From M3007 sp041736625 (GTDB taxonomy: Bacteria; Bacteroidota; Bacteroidia; Chitinophagales; Saprospiraceae), in NCBI GenBank assembly GCA_041736625.1, contig JBGSTG010000002.1, forward strand, positions 1-41,589: a DNA stretch of 41,589 nucleotides, read 5' to 3'. The position numbers and the translations under genes are program-made. This document shows, piece after piece, positions 33,524 to 41,493 of the stretch (the stretch's first letter is position 1; every line of letters begins with the position of its first letter). The notes beneath the pieces were generated by a model. The model had not been told where the DNA came from. It saw nothing but the letters and a program-made list of their open reading frames with translations, and made no database searches.

Positions 33524-33531
33524 CAAAGATA
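33524..33531 (-). promoter_or_regulatory. TATCTTTG -7 box just upstream of copA
   Basis: A perfect TAnnTTTG match on the minus strand, 10 bases before the ATG at 33513, so the transcript would be almost leaderless. No TTG -33 box is seen at the right spacing; an activator may be needed. Confidence 0.4.
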
Positions 33532-33644
33532 CGGCATTTTAACGGGCTTTTCCGTTGGGAAACCGGGTTTTTCCTGCATTATTCGCCGAATTTTATCATG
33601 TATCGATAATCCTGTGTTTTTTTGCGGTCAAACATATCTTTCCC

Positions 33645-34610
33645 ATGCTTTTATCCTTGTTCCTGATTTTCATCGGTATAATCGGCGTTACCTTTGGCGC
33701 CCGCATTTTGGTGAGTGGCGGCAGCAGCATTGCGCGGCGGCTGCGGGTATCGGACCTTGTCGTTGGGCTTACCATCGTGGCTTTGGGCACCTCGGCGCCC
33801 GAGTTGATCGTTAGCCTCACCGCTGCCTGGAACGGCAAGGCGGAGGTAGCGCTGGGCAATGTGATTGGCAGCAACATTGCCAATATCGGGCTGATCCTGG
33901 CTGTATGTGCGCTGATTACCCCGCTCTATTTTCAGCGCAATACCGTGCGTGCCGAAATTCCGCTCACCTTGCTGGCCGCCCTGGTTTGTTTGCTGTTATC
34001 GCAGGACGTACGCATCGACGGACGCGGTTTCTCCGCCATTACCCGGATAGACGGGCTGGTGCTGCTCTGTTTTTTTGCCATTTACATGGCCTACATGCTC
34101 AATATGGCTTTGAAAGACCCGGAAGAACAGCAGGAGCCTTCGGCGCACCCGATTTTTCCGGTCTGGCAATCTGTGCTGATGATTGCCGGAGGTATCGTTG
34201 CCCTGGCCCTGGGGGGCGACTGGATTGTCAGTGGTGCATCGGACGTTGCCCGACGCCTGGGCATGAGCGACGCACTCATCAGCCTGACGCTTGTTTCAGT
34301 GGGCACCTCCATCCCCGAACTGGCCACCGCGATGGTTGCCGCCTTGCGCCGCAACACCGATATTGTCGTCGGCAATGTGGTGGGTTCCAACCTCTTCAAC
34401 TCCTTTTTGATCCTGGGTTCCAGCGCCACGCTTTCGCCGCTTCCGCTCGGGAACATCACCCTGACGGATTTTTTGGTCAACATCGGCGTCACCATTTTCC
34501 TGACTGCTGTCGCGTTTTTCAGCACACCCAGCCGGATCACCCGCCTGGAAGGCGGCTTTCTATTGGCCGTTTACCTGGCGTATGTCGCTTACCTGTTCAC
34601 GGGTTTGTGA
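33645..34610 (+). CDS. Calcium/sodium:cation antiporter (YrbG-like, CaCA family)
   Basis: A 321-residue inner-membrane antiporter of about ten helices with the two inverted alpha repeats of the family: GLTIVALGTSAPELIVSL and ALGNVIGSNIANIGLIL in the first half, SLTLVSVGTSIPELATAM and VVGNVVGSNLFNSFLIL in the second. The acidic residues in each GTS-x-PE motif bind the cation. The ATG at 33645 gives a protein that starts at the first helix; a longer ORF from 33555 has an unlikely N-terminus. It is divergent from copA with a 131-base gap. Confidence 0.93.
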   Translation: MLLSLFLIFIGIIGVTFGARILVSGGSSIARRLRVSDLVVGLTIVALGTSAPELIVSLTAAWNGKAEVALGNVIGSNIANIGLILAVCALITPLYFQRNTVRAEIPLTLLAALVCLLLSQDVRIDGRGFSAITRIDGLVLLCFFAIYMAYMLNMALKDPEEQQEPSAHPIFPVWQSVLMIAGGIVALALGGDWIVSGASDVARRLGMSDALISLTLVSVGTSIPELATAMVAALRRNTDIVVGNVVGSNLFNSFLILGSSATLSPLPLGNITLTDFLVNIGVTIFLTAVAFFSTPSRITRLEGGFLLAVYLAYVAYLFTGL

Positions 34611-34625
34611 GCGGAAGGCGCGCAC

Positions 34626-35759
34626 CTACAACATTTTTTCAATCTCATAAATGCTGTTTACTTTCCCTGCAAACAGGCAATAAAAGGCAGGGTCGGCGCG
34701 CATGCGGGTAATTTCGGTGGGCCGCCCGTCGTCGATGTAGCTGGCTTTTAGCTTGGATTTAATGGTAAAATACGAAAACAGGTATTGGAAATCGACCTTT
34801 TCGCTGAAATAGCGCTGCATTTGGGCCAGCATCTTGGGTGCATTGGGCTCGGGGCGCCGCGGACAGGTGGTGCATATTCCGGGCGCATGGGGCAGGCAGG
34901 GCGGCGTTTGATCGGACATGCACGCAAAGCGCGGCAGGTTTTCGTAGGAAATGTTGTGGTGGGTGTACGCCACAGAAGAGAGGGACAACAGCCCGCTCAA
35001 CCCATACGGCATAATGGAACCGAAAGGGCCATCCATCACGGTAAGCCCTTTTTGGTCGAAGGCCCTGGAGGTAACAAAGGCGATCTCTGAAATTTCGTGG
35101 GTAAGCTCGAGGTCGGGTACGCCAAAAATCCGGTTCACGGCATTGATTCCGGCATAGGTGGCATTGATAACGGTGGGGGTTCGAAAGGCGCCGGCGGTGG
35201 TCTGCACCTGCCAGCCGTGATCCGTTGCTTCGGCCCGAAGCGGTACTGTCCGGGTATGCAAGCTGATGTTCGGGTGAGCGCCGATGCGCCCGGTATAGTG
35301 CCGGGCCAGCAAAACAGGGTCGAATGAGTACTCCTCGGTCAGGTATAGCGCCTCGAGCCTTTCGTAGTTGAACAACGGGTGCGCCACCGCTGCTTCGCAC
35401 CGGATACCCAGGTATTGGCAGAAACGCTCAAACTGGCGGGCATCGGTGAATGAGCCGTGCCGATCAATGGCGTAATACTTTTCGAAGGCGAAGTTCACCA
35501 TATCGCGGTGCTCGTCGGTGAAACGCGTTTTATGCGCGTCGCTCATGGCCGCAGTAGCGACACTCCTGGGATAGTGGTACCCGCCGTGCAGGCGCGCCTG
35601 GTTGACCAGTGAGGCTTTGCGGAACAGGCGCGCTTCCTTTTCCAGCAGGACTACCGATGCGCCTTTCCCCGCCAGATACAGGGCGGCATAGCAACCAAAG
35701 AGGCCGCCGCCGATGATGAGGAAGTCGGTAACCGGAATCCGGGTGTCGGAGAGAGGCAT
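34626..35759 (-). CDS. FAD-dependent oxidoreductase of the DAO fold
   Basis: A 377-residue protein with an N-terminal Rossmann fold (TDFLIIGGGLFGCYAALYLA, the GxGxxG dinucleotide motif as GGGLFG) followed by LLEKEARLFRKASLVNQARLHGGYHYPRS. That start is typical of FAD-dependent amino-acid/glycerol-3-phosphate oxidase-like enzymes. The substrate-binding region is diverged, with no clear family name; a CTTCPRRPEPN insert near residue 300 is unusual. The ATG at 35759 is used since the longer form starts at TTG. It lies 7 bases after the T9SS gene and could be co-transcribed with it. Confidence 0.8.
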   Translation of the reverse strand: MPLSDTRIPVTDFLIIGGGLFGCYAALYLAGKGASVVLLEKEARLFRKASLVNQARLHGGYHYPRSVATAAMSDAHKTRFTDEHRDMVNFAFEKYYAIDRHGSFTDARQFERFCQYLGIRCEAAVAHPLFNYERLEALYLTEEYSFDPVLLARHYTGRIGAHPNISLHTRTVPLRAEATDHGWQVQTTAGAFRTPTVINATYAGINAVNRIFGVPDLELTHEISEIAFVTSRAFDQKGLTVMDGPFGSIMPYGLSGLLSLSSVAYTHHNISYENLPRFACMSDQTPPCLPHAPGICTTCPRRPEPNAPKMLAQMQRYFSEKVDFQYLFSYFTIKSKLKASYIDDGRPTEITRMRADPAFYCLFAGKVNSIYEIEKML

Positions 35760-35766
35760 GTGCGTT

Positions 35767-37365
35767 TTACCGGACAATCAACTTTTGTGCGTGTTGCTTT
35801 CCGTCGAGCGCAAGGTACAACACATAAACCCCGGCGGGCAGCACGGGCAGCGTGATTTCAGCCCGGTTGGTTTCTTCCGGTAGCTGCGCCGACCATACCT
35901 CCTGCCCGAGCAGGGAAATGCGTATGGCTCCCGATTGCCAGACCTCCTCCGACACTATGGTAATGCGGTCTTTGGCCGGGTTGGGGAAAATTTGGAGTGC
36001 GAGGTTGTTGGGCAGGTCCACCAGCCGAATGAGGGAGTAGGCGTAGGCGCCATCCAGATCGGTTTGCCGGAGCCGGTAGTAATTGCGCCCGGTCATTGGC
36101 CGGTTGTCGATGAACTGGTACCCGCCGGTTCCTGCTGCCGGAACGAATCCCAACACGGTCCATCGGGCGGCATCGGCGCTGCGTTGCACCTCAAACCCGG
36201 CGTTATTTGTTTCTGAAAGGGTTTTCCAGTCCAGCCTGATGCGACCGTCCTCCGTTGGTATTGCCTCAAAAGAAGCCCACTCGACGGGCAACAAGGCGCA
36301 CACACCCGAAGCGGTTGTTTGGCTGCCCACGGTATAAAAAGCGCCGGGGTTGGTCTGGTTGTTGAATTGGGTGGCGATCCAGTTCGTCGACCGGGCGGTG
36401 CTGGATATGCGCACTTCGTCGAGTTGCCCGACCCATTTGCCGGACCCGTTTCCGTTTCCAATCCGGAGCAGTCCGGCGTCGGCAAGAAAAGTGCTTGCCG
36501 GCACGTTGGAGTTGGTGTAATCGAGCACGCCGTCGATGTACAGGCGCACATACTCGCCGTCGAACGTGGCCGCCACGTGCTGCCAGGTGTTCAGGCCAAT
36601 CGGTCCGGTATGAAAAAGCTGATACCCCGGACCGGGCGAGGGAAAGTTCAACCAGAGATTCAGGTTGTCGGCCCCCCCCTGGGGCCAGTCGACCCCCAAA
36701 ACGTAGCCATTGGCGCCTTTGCCCAGGATGCCGTGGTTGGAGGTGTTTATGGTACGGCGCACCCATGCCTCAAGGGTAAAATTGGCATTCAGATTGATGC
36801 TCGCGTGGTTGCTGACGGTGATCTCGTTGGAACCGCTGAAAGAACGGCCATCTCCGATTTTTCCGGCCGCATTGGTCGTGCCGCTGTTGGTTCCGTTGTT
36901 GTTGTTCGAGGTGGCATCTGCAAAACTATTGTTGCTGAAGTGCCACACGGCTTTATAGCTCGCCGGCCAGGTACTGGTGGTGGAAGGGTTGGTGGCAGCC
37001 GATTTGCCGTAGAACAGGCCCAGTTTAGTGTCAAAATCACTGCTCAGATTGGGAACCTTTACCCAGGCTATGTACTCGCCGGTGACCGGATTGTATTTTT
37101 CGATCTGGTGCGACAGCAGGGTGCTGCAATCGTCTCCGGTGAATACGATATCGTACCCATTTTCACTTTGCACCTGACCGCCGTTTGAAACGGATTTCAG
37201 GTTGGGATCGGTCACGGTCACCAACAGCGGAAAGTTGTTCAGATTACCCATGACCTGAGCCGACTGAATAGTAACCACCTTTCCATAGCCGTAACCGGCC
37301 GGTTGTGCGAAACTGATACCCTGAAAAAAAATGATTAAAAAGGATACGGACACTCTCCCTTTCAT
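35767..37365 (-). CDS. Secreted LamG-domain protein with DUF2341 region and T9SS type A domain
   Basis: A 532-residue exported protein with signal peptide ending ISFAQ. Residues about 30-125 match the DUF2341 pattern (NFPLLVTVTDPNL, GYDIVFTGDDCSTLLSHQIEKY, AWVKVPNLSSDFDTKLGLFYG). About 140-335 is a LamG/concanavalin-A-like sandwich (FTLEAWVRRTI, WQHVAATFDGEYVRLYIDGVL, LDEVRISSTAR), a carbohydrate-binding fold. The tail has a FNIII-like linker (LDWKTLSETNNAGFEVQRSAD) and a type A sorting domain with LQIFPNPAKDRITI and a final KLIVR. It is probably a surface or secreted polysaccharide-binding protein. No catalytic residues are seen. Confidence 0.88.
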   Translation of the reverse strand: MKGRVSVSFLIIFFQGISFAQPAGYGYGKVVTIQSAQVMGNLNNFPLLVTVTDPNLKSVSNGGQVQSENGYDIVFTGDDCSTLLSHQIEKYNPVTGEYIAWVKVPNLSSDFDTKLGLFYGKSAATNPSTTSTWPASYKAVWHFSNNSFADATSNNNNGTNSGTTNAAGKIGDGRSFSGSNEITVSNHASINLNANFTLEAWVRRTINTSNHGILGKGANGYVLGVDWPQGGADNLNLWLNFPSPGPGYQLFHTGPIGLNTWQHVAATFDGEYVRLYIDGVLDYTNSNVPASTFLADAGLLRIGNGNGSGKWVGQLDEVRISSTARSTNWIATQFNNQTNPGAFYTVGSQTTASGVCALLPVEWASFEAIPTEDGRIRLDWKTLSETNNAGFEVQRSADAARWTVLGFVPAAGTGGYQFIDNRPMTGRNYYRLRQTDLDGAYAYSLIRLVDLPNNLALQIFPNPAKDRITIVSEEVWQSGAIRISLLGQEVWSAQLPEETNRAEITLPVLPAGVYVLYLALDGKQHAQKLIVR

Positions 37366-37392
37366 GATTATCGGATTGAAAAGTAAACTTCA

Positions 37393-37400
37393 CAAAGGTA
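37393..37400 (-). promoter_or_regulatory. TACCTTTG -7 box upstream of the LamG/T9SS gene
   Basis: Perfect TAnnTTTG match on the minus strand 28 bases before the ATG; no obvious TTG -33 box. Confidence 0.45.
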
Positions 37401-37450
37401 CTGCATAAATCGTACCCATTTTATGTAGTTTTTTCAAACCGATGGTAAAA

Positions 37451-39772
37451 CTATCGACCGATCGCCCACACAACCGTTGCCATCACGTACCGTCCGGCCT
37501 GGGTGAAAAATCCGGTTTGGTTGTACACGCCGTTCCCTTCTGCGCGTGCGTAGGGATTAAACGGCGTTTCGTCGAATCCCTGAGAGGTGTAGCGGTAAGT
37601 CCACCCGTTGTTGCTGTATGCAGCGTCGAACAGGTTGTACACGGTGAGGATCACGCTTATCCGATGCCCGTGTTGCGTCGGGGCCCAATCGTAGTTTAGT
37701 CGAAGGTCTCCATATCCGAATGCGGGTAACACCGTGTTTTCGTTGCCGGTGTTGTCGAGGTATTGTTTGCCGACGTATTTGCCGGTGAGGGATACTTCGG
37801 CTTTGTGCGCCTTTTTGTTCCAAAACGCCCACCCGGCTTCGGCGCGCGCGACCAGATCGGGTGAGTAAGCAATGGGCGTATGGGTCCAGGTAAACAGCTC
37901 CTGTTCGCCGGTATCCCAGTTATCGCGATACTCGGCAAACGCGTCAATCCGGTTCCGGCTCCAGGACAGGTTGGCTGCCACCCGGAAGTGTTTGGCGAGC
38001 CGTCCCTCACCCTCCAACTCGATGCCCGTGCGGTAGCTGCGGGGTACGTTGGTGCGGATGTAGGCGCCGACATCGTTCAGCCGACCGTCAAGTACCAGCT
38101 GATCGCGGTAGAACATGTAAAAAAGGTTGGCCGATGCGCGCCATGCCGCCCGTTTCCAGCGAAGTCCTCCCTCCAGATCGTACAGCCGTTCGGGTCTGGG
38201 CCGGGAGTCGGGGGTAGATTGGGTGTAGTCGTCGCGATTGGGCTCCCGATTGCCGATACCGGCAAAAAAGTAGGTTTGCAGCTCGTCGGTGGCGGCCCAG
38301 GTTAACCCGGCTTTTGGGTTGAAAAAATGAAGGTGGGCATCCTGTTCGACATTGTTCAGGTTGTTGTCAAAGCCCAGGAACGCATAGCCCACACGCCGGT
38401 ACTGCAGATCAAGCATGGCGCTCCACCTGTGTCGGAAGTGCAAATCCATTTTTCCAAACACGTTGGCGTCGGTTTTTTTTGCATCGTTTTCGTAATATCG
38501 GTAGTCTTTGGGCAGGGTTTCTGCATATTGGGCCCAGATAACGTCGCCAAAATGCGTGCCTGTATACCGGCTCGCGGCTCCGCCGAGCATGAACTCCGGT
38601 CCGCGGGACAAAAAAGGCGGATTGACACCCGGTTCCCATTTCAGGGCGAAGGTGGCCCCGTAAAAATGGTTATCAAGCCACAAACGGCGAATCAGGTCGG
38701 TAGTGTCTTCTGCACCCGCCGGAACGCCATAATCCGCAAGCGCCTGATCAGCTTTATACTGCTCGAAGAACCCTTCGCCCCGGGTGTAGTGTCCGTTCAG
38801 CTGCAACTGGAGGAACGGACTCAGCTGCCGTTTGTAATGTGCCAGGTAGTGGATTTGCCGGTAGTTGTCCGACTCATCCGGATAGGGTTCGCCGGGTTTT
38901 TCCGTACCGGCAACGTTGAAAGTGCGCAAATCCGGGTCGTTAATGTACTGCGCGGGCACGCCATACCAGGCCTGGTAGGTGGTCTCGCGTCCGGAAAGCA
39001 CGTGGAGTTGCACCGATTGCCGGTCGCCGACGTACGCCCCGTGGAGGTGCAGGGCGTCCAGATCCGCCGAAGCGCGGTCAATGTAACCGTCGGAGCGCAC
39101 GCGGGAAAGGCGGCCGCTGAACGCCCAGCGCCCGTCGATGAGCCCGGTGCCGGCGCGGGCGCTGAATTTTTGGGTGTTGAAGCTCCCCAGGGTTCCGCTG
39201 AGCTCGGCGAAGGGTTCGGCACTGACCTGCGAGAGGTCGATGTTCACCGTCGCGCCAAAAGCGCCAGCGCCATTGGTGCTGGCGCCCACCCCGCGCTGCA
39301 CCTGTATTTCGGCCGCGGAAGCGGCCAGGTCGGGCAGGTTGACCCAAAAGACCGCCTGGCTTTCCGCGTCGTTGAGCGGCACGCCGTTGATGGTCACGTT
39401 GATGCGGGTCGGGTCGGCCCCGCGGATGCGCATGCCGGTGTAACCTATGCCGGCCCCGGCGTCGGAGCTTTCCACCAGCGACGGGGTGGAGGCGAGCAGA
39501 TAGGGGATATCCTGTGCGTGGTATACCCGGCGGAGGTCGGCGGCCTTCAGGTTGATGTGCGGAACAGCGGACAACGAGGACGCGCGGGTGGCCTGAATCA
39601 CCACAGCCTGTTGAATGCGCAGCTCGGTGGGAGGAAGGGTATCGCTTTGCCGGGGGATGTCGTCGGTCTGGGCTGTCAGATCGTGTGCCGGCAGCAAGGT
39701 GGAACAGCAGAACAACGCGGCAAAAACGCAATGGTGTCTGCTTGTCAGCAGCACAAAACGGTAGAAAAACAT
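37451..39772 (-). CDS. TonB-dependent outer-membrane receptor under TPP control (probable thiamin uptake)
   Basis: A 773-residue TonB-dependent receptor. The signal peptide is at residues 1-35. After a short linker comes the plug domain (HINLKAADLRRVYHAQDIPYLLASTPSL, GIGYTGMRIRGADPTRINVTINGVPLND, VQRGVGASTNGAGAFGATVNI) and then a 22-strand barrel with periodic aromatic strands, ending in a final aromatic-rich strand. The plug lacks an N-terminal CarboxypepD/SusC extension, so it is not a SusC-type receptor. The TPP riboswitch in its leader points to thiamin or a thiamin derivative as the substrate. The ATG at 39772 is preferred to a GTG at 39835, which lies inside the riboswitch leader. Confidence 0.9.
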   Translation of the reverse strand: MFFYRFVLLTSRHHCVFAALFCCSTLLPAHDLTAQTDDIPRQSDTLPPTELRIQQAVVIQATRASSLSAVPHINLKAADLRRVYHAQDIPYLLASTPSLVESSDAGAGIGYTGMRIRGADPTRINVTINGVPLNDAESQAVFWVNLPDLAASAAEIQVQRGVGASTNGAGAFGATVNIDLSQVSAEPFAELSGTLGSFNTQKFSARAGTGLIDGRWAFSGRLSRVRSDGYIDRASADLDALHLHGAYVGDRQSVQLHVLSGRETTYQAWYGVPAQYINDPDLRTFNVAGTEKPGEPYPDESDNYRQIHYLAHYKRQLSPFLQLQLNGHYTRGEGFFEQYKADQALADYGVPAGAEDTTDLIRRLWLDNHFYGATFALKWEPGVNPPFLSRGPEFMLGGAASRYTGTHFGDVIWAQYAETLPKDYRYYENDAKKTDANVFGKMDLHFRHRWSAMLDLQYRRVGYAFLGFDNNLNNVEQDAHLHFFNPKAGLTWAATDELQTYFFAGIGNREPNRDDYTQSTPDSRPRPERLYDLEGGLRWKRAAWRASANLFYMFYRDQLVLDGRLNDVGAYIRTNVPRSYRTGIELEGEGRLAKHFRVAANLSWSRNRIDAFAEYRDNWDTGEQELFTWTHTPIAYSPDLVARAEAGWAFWNKKAHKAEVSLTGKYVGKQYLDNTGNENTVLPAFGYGDLRLNYDWAPTQHGHRISVILTVYNLFDAAYSNNGWTYRYTSQGFDETPFNPYARAEGNGVYNQTGFFTQAGRYVMATVVWAIGR

Positions 39773-39800
39773 GGTGAAATAAACGCTTGTGAAACATCCA

Positions 39801-39821
39801 CCGACAAAGGGGCTTTGCCGG
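39801..39821 (-). promoter_or_regulatory. Hairpin between the riboswitch and the TonB receptor start
   Basis: CCGACAAAG and CTTTGCCGG (9-bp arms with one G-T pair, 3-base loop) form a hairpin that lies between the aptamer and the ATG at 39772. No T-run follows, so it may act on translation or mRNA folding rather than termination. Role inferred from position. Confidence 0.4.
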
Positions 39822-39843
39822 TGTGGTGATGCCACAATCCCTG

Positions 39844-39940
39844 CTCAAATCCCTTCCCGGCATGACCCGGGCAGGTTCGAAGGGTATGATCTCAGCCGCG
39901 AGGCGACAGCTTTCTGCGGCCGGCGCGGCACCCCAATGAG
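39844..39940 (-). promoter_or_regulatory. TPP (thiamin pyrophosphate) riboswitch
   Basis: All conserved blocks of the THI element are present in order on the minus strand: GGGGTGCC (39934-39927), CTGAGA (39895-39890), ACCC (39885-39882), GAACCTG (39878-39872), CATGCC (39864-39859) and GGGA near 39853. The CTCA at 39940-39937 can pair with TGAG at 39847-39844 to close P1. The aptamer is about 97 bases and its 3' end is about 70 bases before the TonB receptor start. Confidence 0.93.
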
Positions 39941-39993
39941 TGGATCTCAAACAGCCAAATGCGGATTTGGTTTTTGCAGGCAATCCGGACGCG

Positions 39994-40027
39994 TTGAATA
40001 AAATGCAGGTCAAAACGGTTATCTTGC
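39994..40027 (+). promoter_or_regulatory. Candidate promoter for the PDZ/T9SS gene
   Basis: TTG at 39994-39996, 23 bases, then TATCTTGC at 40020-40027 (a near match to TAnnTTTG), giving a leader of about 55 bases before the ATG at 40087. Confidence 0.4.
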
Positions 40028-40086
40028 AACGTTTCATTGACCACATTGTCCTTCCTCCAGTTTTTTCATCAAATATAACAACGATT

Positions 40087-41358
40087 ATGAAAACAATTAT
40101 CCTTCGCAATTGGGGCGGCATTCTGGCCCTGGCCCTATTCGCCCTGGCTCTGCCCTTGCATGCCCAACAGGAAAAAACGATCATCATCATTAAAGAAAAA
40201 ACCAATGCCGACGGCACCACCACCATCGAAAAACAGGTGATCACCGATACCGAAGATTTTGAGGGGGTATTTCAAATGCCTGCTGACGGCATGCGGATGG
40301 AGATGAAGCTGGAAGGCACAGCACCGAAAAATTTCGAATGGCAGCGCGACCTCGAAGAATTGGGATTGCGCCACCACCGAAACCCATGCAACGTCTTTAT
40401 CGGCGTAGTGACGGAAGTGACGGACGGCAAATTGCTGGTAACCGAAGTAGTCGACAACACACCGGCACAAAAAGCCGGCGTGCAGGTGGGCGACGTCCTC
40501 GTCGCCATGGACAACGTGCCGGTCAACTCCCAGGATGCCCTGATTGCGCAGCGCGATAAACACGGGCAAGGCGACGCTTTCTCCCTCCAGTTGCAGCGCA
40601 ACGGCGGGGAGCTCAGCGTTGATGCACGCTTTAAGCAGTGCACCGAAACCGAAAAAGCGGCCTTTGAAAACCGGGAAAAAGACATCGTCATTTTCCGTTC
40701 CCGTCAGCACGACATCCGCTTCACAACGGAGCCACGCAATCCGTGTGATGTTTTTATCGGTGTCTACACCGGCACTGTCGCCGGTGATGTAAGCGAAGGC
40801 GTCCAGGTAACCGGCGTCATTGAAGGCACGCCGGCCAAAGCAGGCGACGTGCGCCCGGGCGACGTCATTGTGGCCGTCGACGGCACACCGATCAACAATT
40901 ACCTGGAACTGCGTCGCGAACGTGACAAGCACAAGCCGGGCGACAAATTTCAAATGACGGTGCTGCGCGACGGAGCGCCGCTGACCATCCATGCCCAATT
41001 TAAAAACTGCGATAAAAACGAGCCCGCAAAAATGGTTGAAGACGAGGTGGTTGTACAGGATCAGCCCACCGCGTTGCCTGAACTGGAAAGCCCGTTGCAA
41101 CTCGAAGCACTGGCGGTTTTTCCCAACCCGACGGTTGGGCCGGTGAACGTGCGCTTTGTAGCGGAGGCCGTACCCACCACGGTTCGTATCATCGACGCCT
41201 TGGGGCGTACCGTATACAGCAAAACACTGAACCAGTTCGGTGGGCAATTCAACGAATCCATCGATCTGGGAAGCAACCGCCCCGGAAACCTCATTTTGAC
41301 CATTGAACAAAACGGCAAAGCCGTTTCCCAAAAGATCGTGCTCGTTGATCGGGCCTGA
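40087..41358 (+). CDS. Exported double-PDZ protein with T9SS type A domain
   Basis: A 423-residue exported protein. The signal peptide ends at PLHAQ. Two PDZ-like domains (about 92-185 and 220-315) are internal duplicates: each opens with RNPC-(N/D)-VFIGV, contains a GDV-(L/I)-VA-(M/V)-D step and closes with FK-x-C, so each is bracketed by a Cys pair. The remaining ~80 residues are a type A sorting domain with LAVFPNPTVGPVNVRFV and a final KIVLVD. PDZ domains bind peptide C-termini, so a periplasmic or surface scaffold is likely, but no protease domain is present. The ATG at 40087 gives a clean signal peptide; the longer ORF from 39940 runs into the riboswitch region. A hairpin follows the stop. 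Confidence 0.88.
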   Translation: MKTIILRNWGGILALALFALALPLHAQQEKTIIIIKEKTNADGTTTIEKQVITDTEDFEGVFQMPADGMRMEMKLEGTAPKNFEWQRDLEELGLRHHRNPCNVFIGVVTEVTDGKLLVTEVVDNTPAQKAGVQVGDVLVAMDNVPVNSQDALIAQRDKHGQGDAFSLQLQRNGGELSVDARFKQCTETEKAAFENREKDIVIFRSRQHDIRFTTEPRNPCDVFIGVYTGTVAGDVSEGVQVTGVIEGTPAKAGDVRPGDVIVAVDGTPINNYLELRRERDKHKPGDKFQMTVLRDGAPLTIHAQFKNCDKNEPAKMVEDEVVVQDQPTALPELESPLQLEALAVFPNPTVGPVNVRFVAEAVPTTVRIIDALGRTVYSKTLNQFGGQFNESIDLGSNRPGNLILTIEQNGKAVSQKIVLVDRA

Positions 41359-41403
41359 GGGTAAACCCATACGATGGCTCGAAGCCATCGTATGGGTTTA
41401 CCC
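41359..41403 (+). terminator. Perfect 21-bp hairpin directly after the stop codon
   Basis: Arms 41359-41379 and 41383-41403 are perfectly complementary with a 3-base CGA loop. It starts at the base after the PDZ gene's TGA. There is no T-run, so termination may be factor-dependent or the stem protects the 3' end. Its centre, CGATGGCTCGAAGCC, matches the word family at 6294 and 6601. Confidence 0.75.
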
Positions 41404-41404
41404 G

Positions 41405-41447
41405 CAATGTCGTCAACTTAAGGTTTTTTAGTGGCCTCGGAGAGGCC
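41405..41447 (+). repeat. Dispersed repeat: CAATGTCGTCAACTTA plus CCTCGGAGAGG
   Basis: The 16-base word CAATGTCGTCAACTTA (41405-41420) is identical to 6309-6324 and inverted at the other arm (6465-6480). GGCCTC-GGA-GAGGCC (41433-41447) is the third CCTCGGAGAGG palindrome. The two words thus travel together at both ends of the window. Confidence 0.85.
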
Positions 41448-41493
41448 CAACGTTTGGTGTGCCGGGCATGTCATCATTCACAGAGGTGCAAAG

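Noticed and set aside
38327..39829. A 500-codon plus-strand ORF across the TonB receptor gene
   Set aside because: It is antisense to an intact receptor with a recognisable plug and barrel; its own translation has no domain.
39870..39885. GGTTCGA word suggesting a tRNA T-arm
   Set aside because: It is part of the TPP aptamer (complement of GAACCTG); no acceptor or anticodon stem is present.
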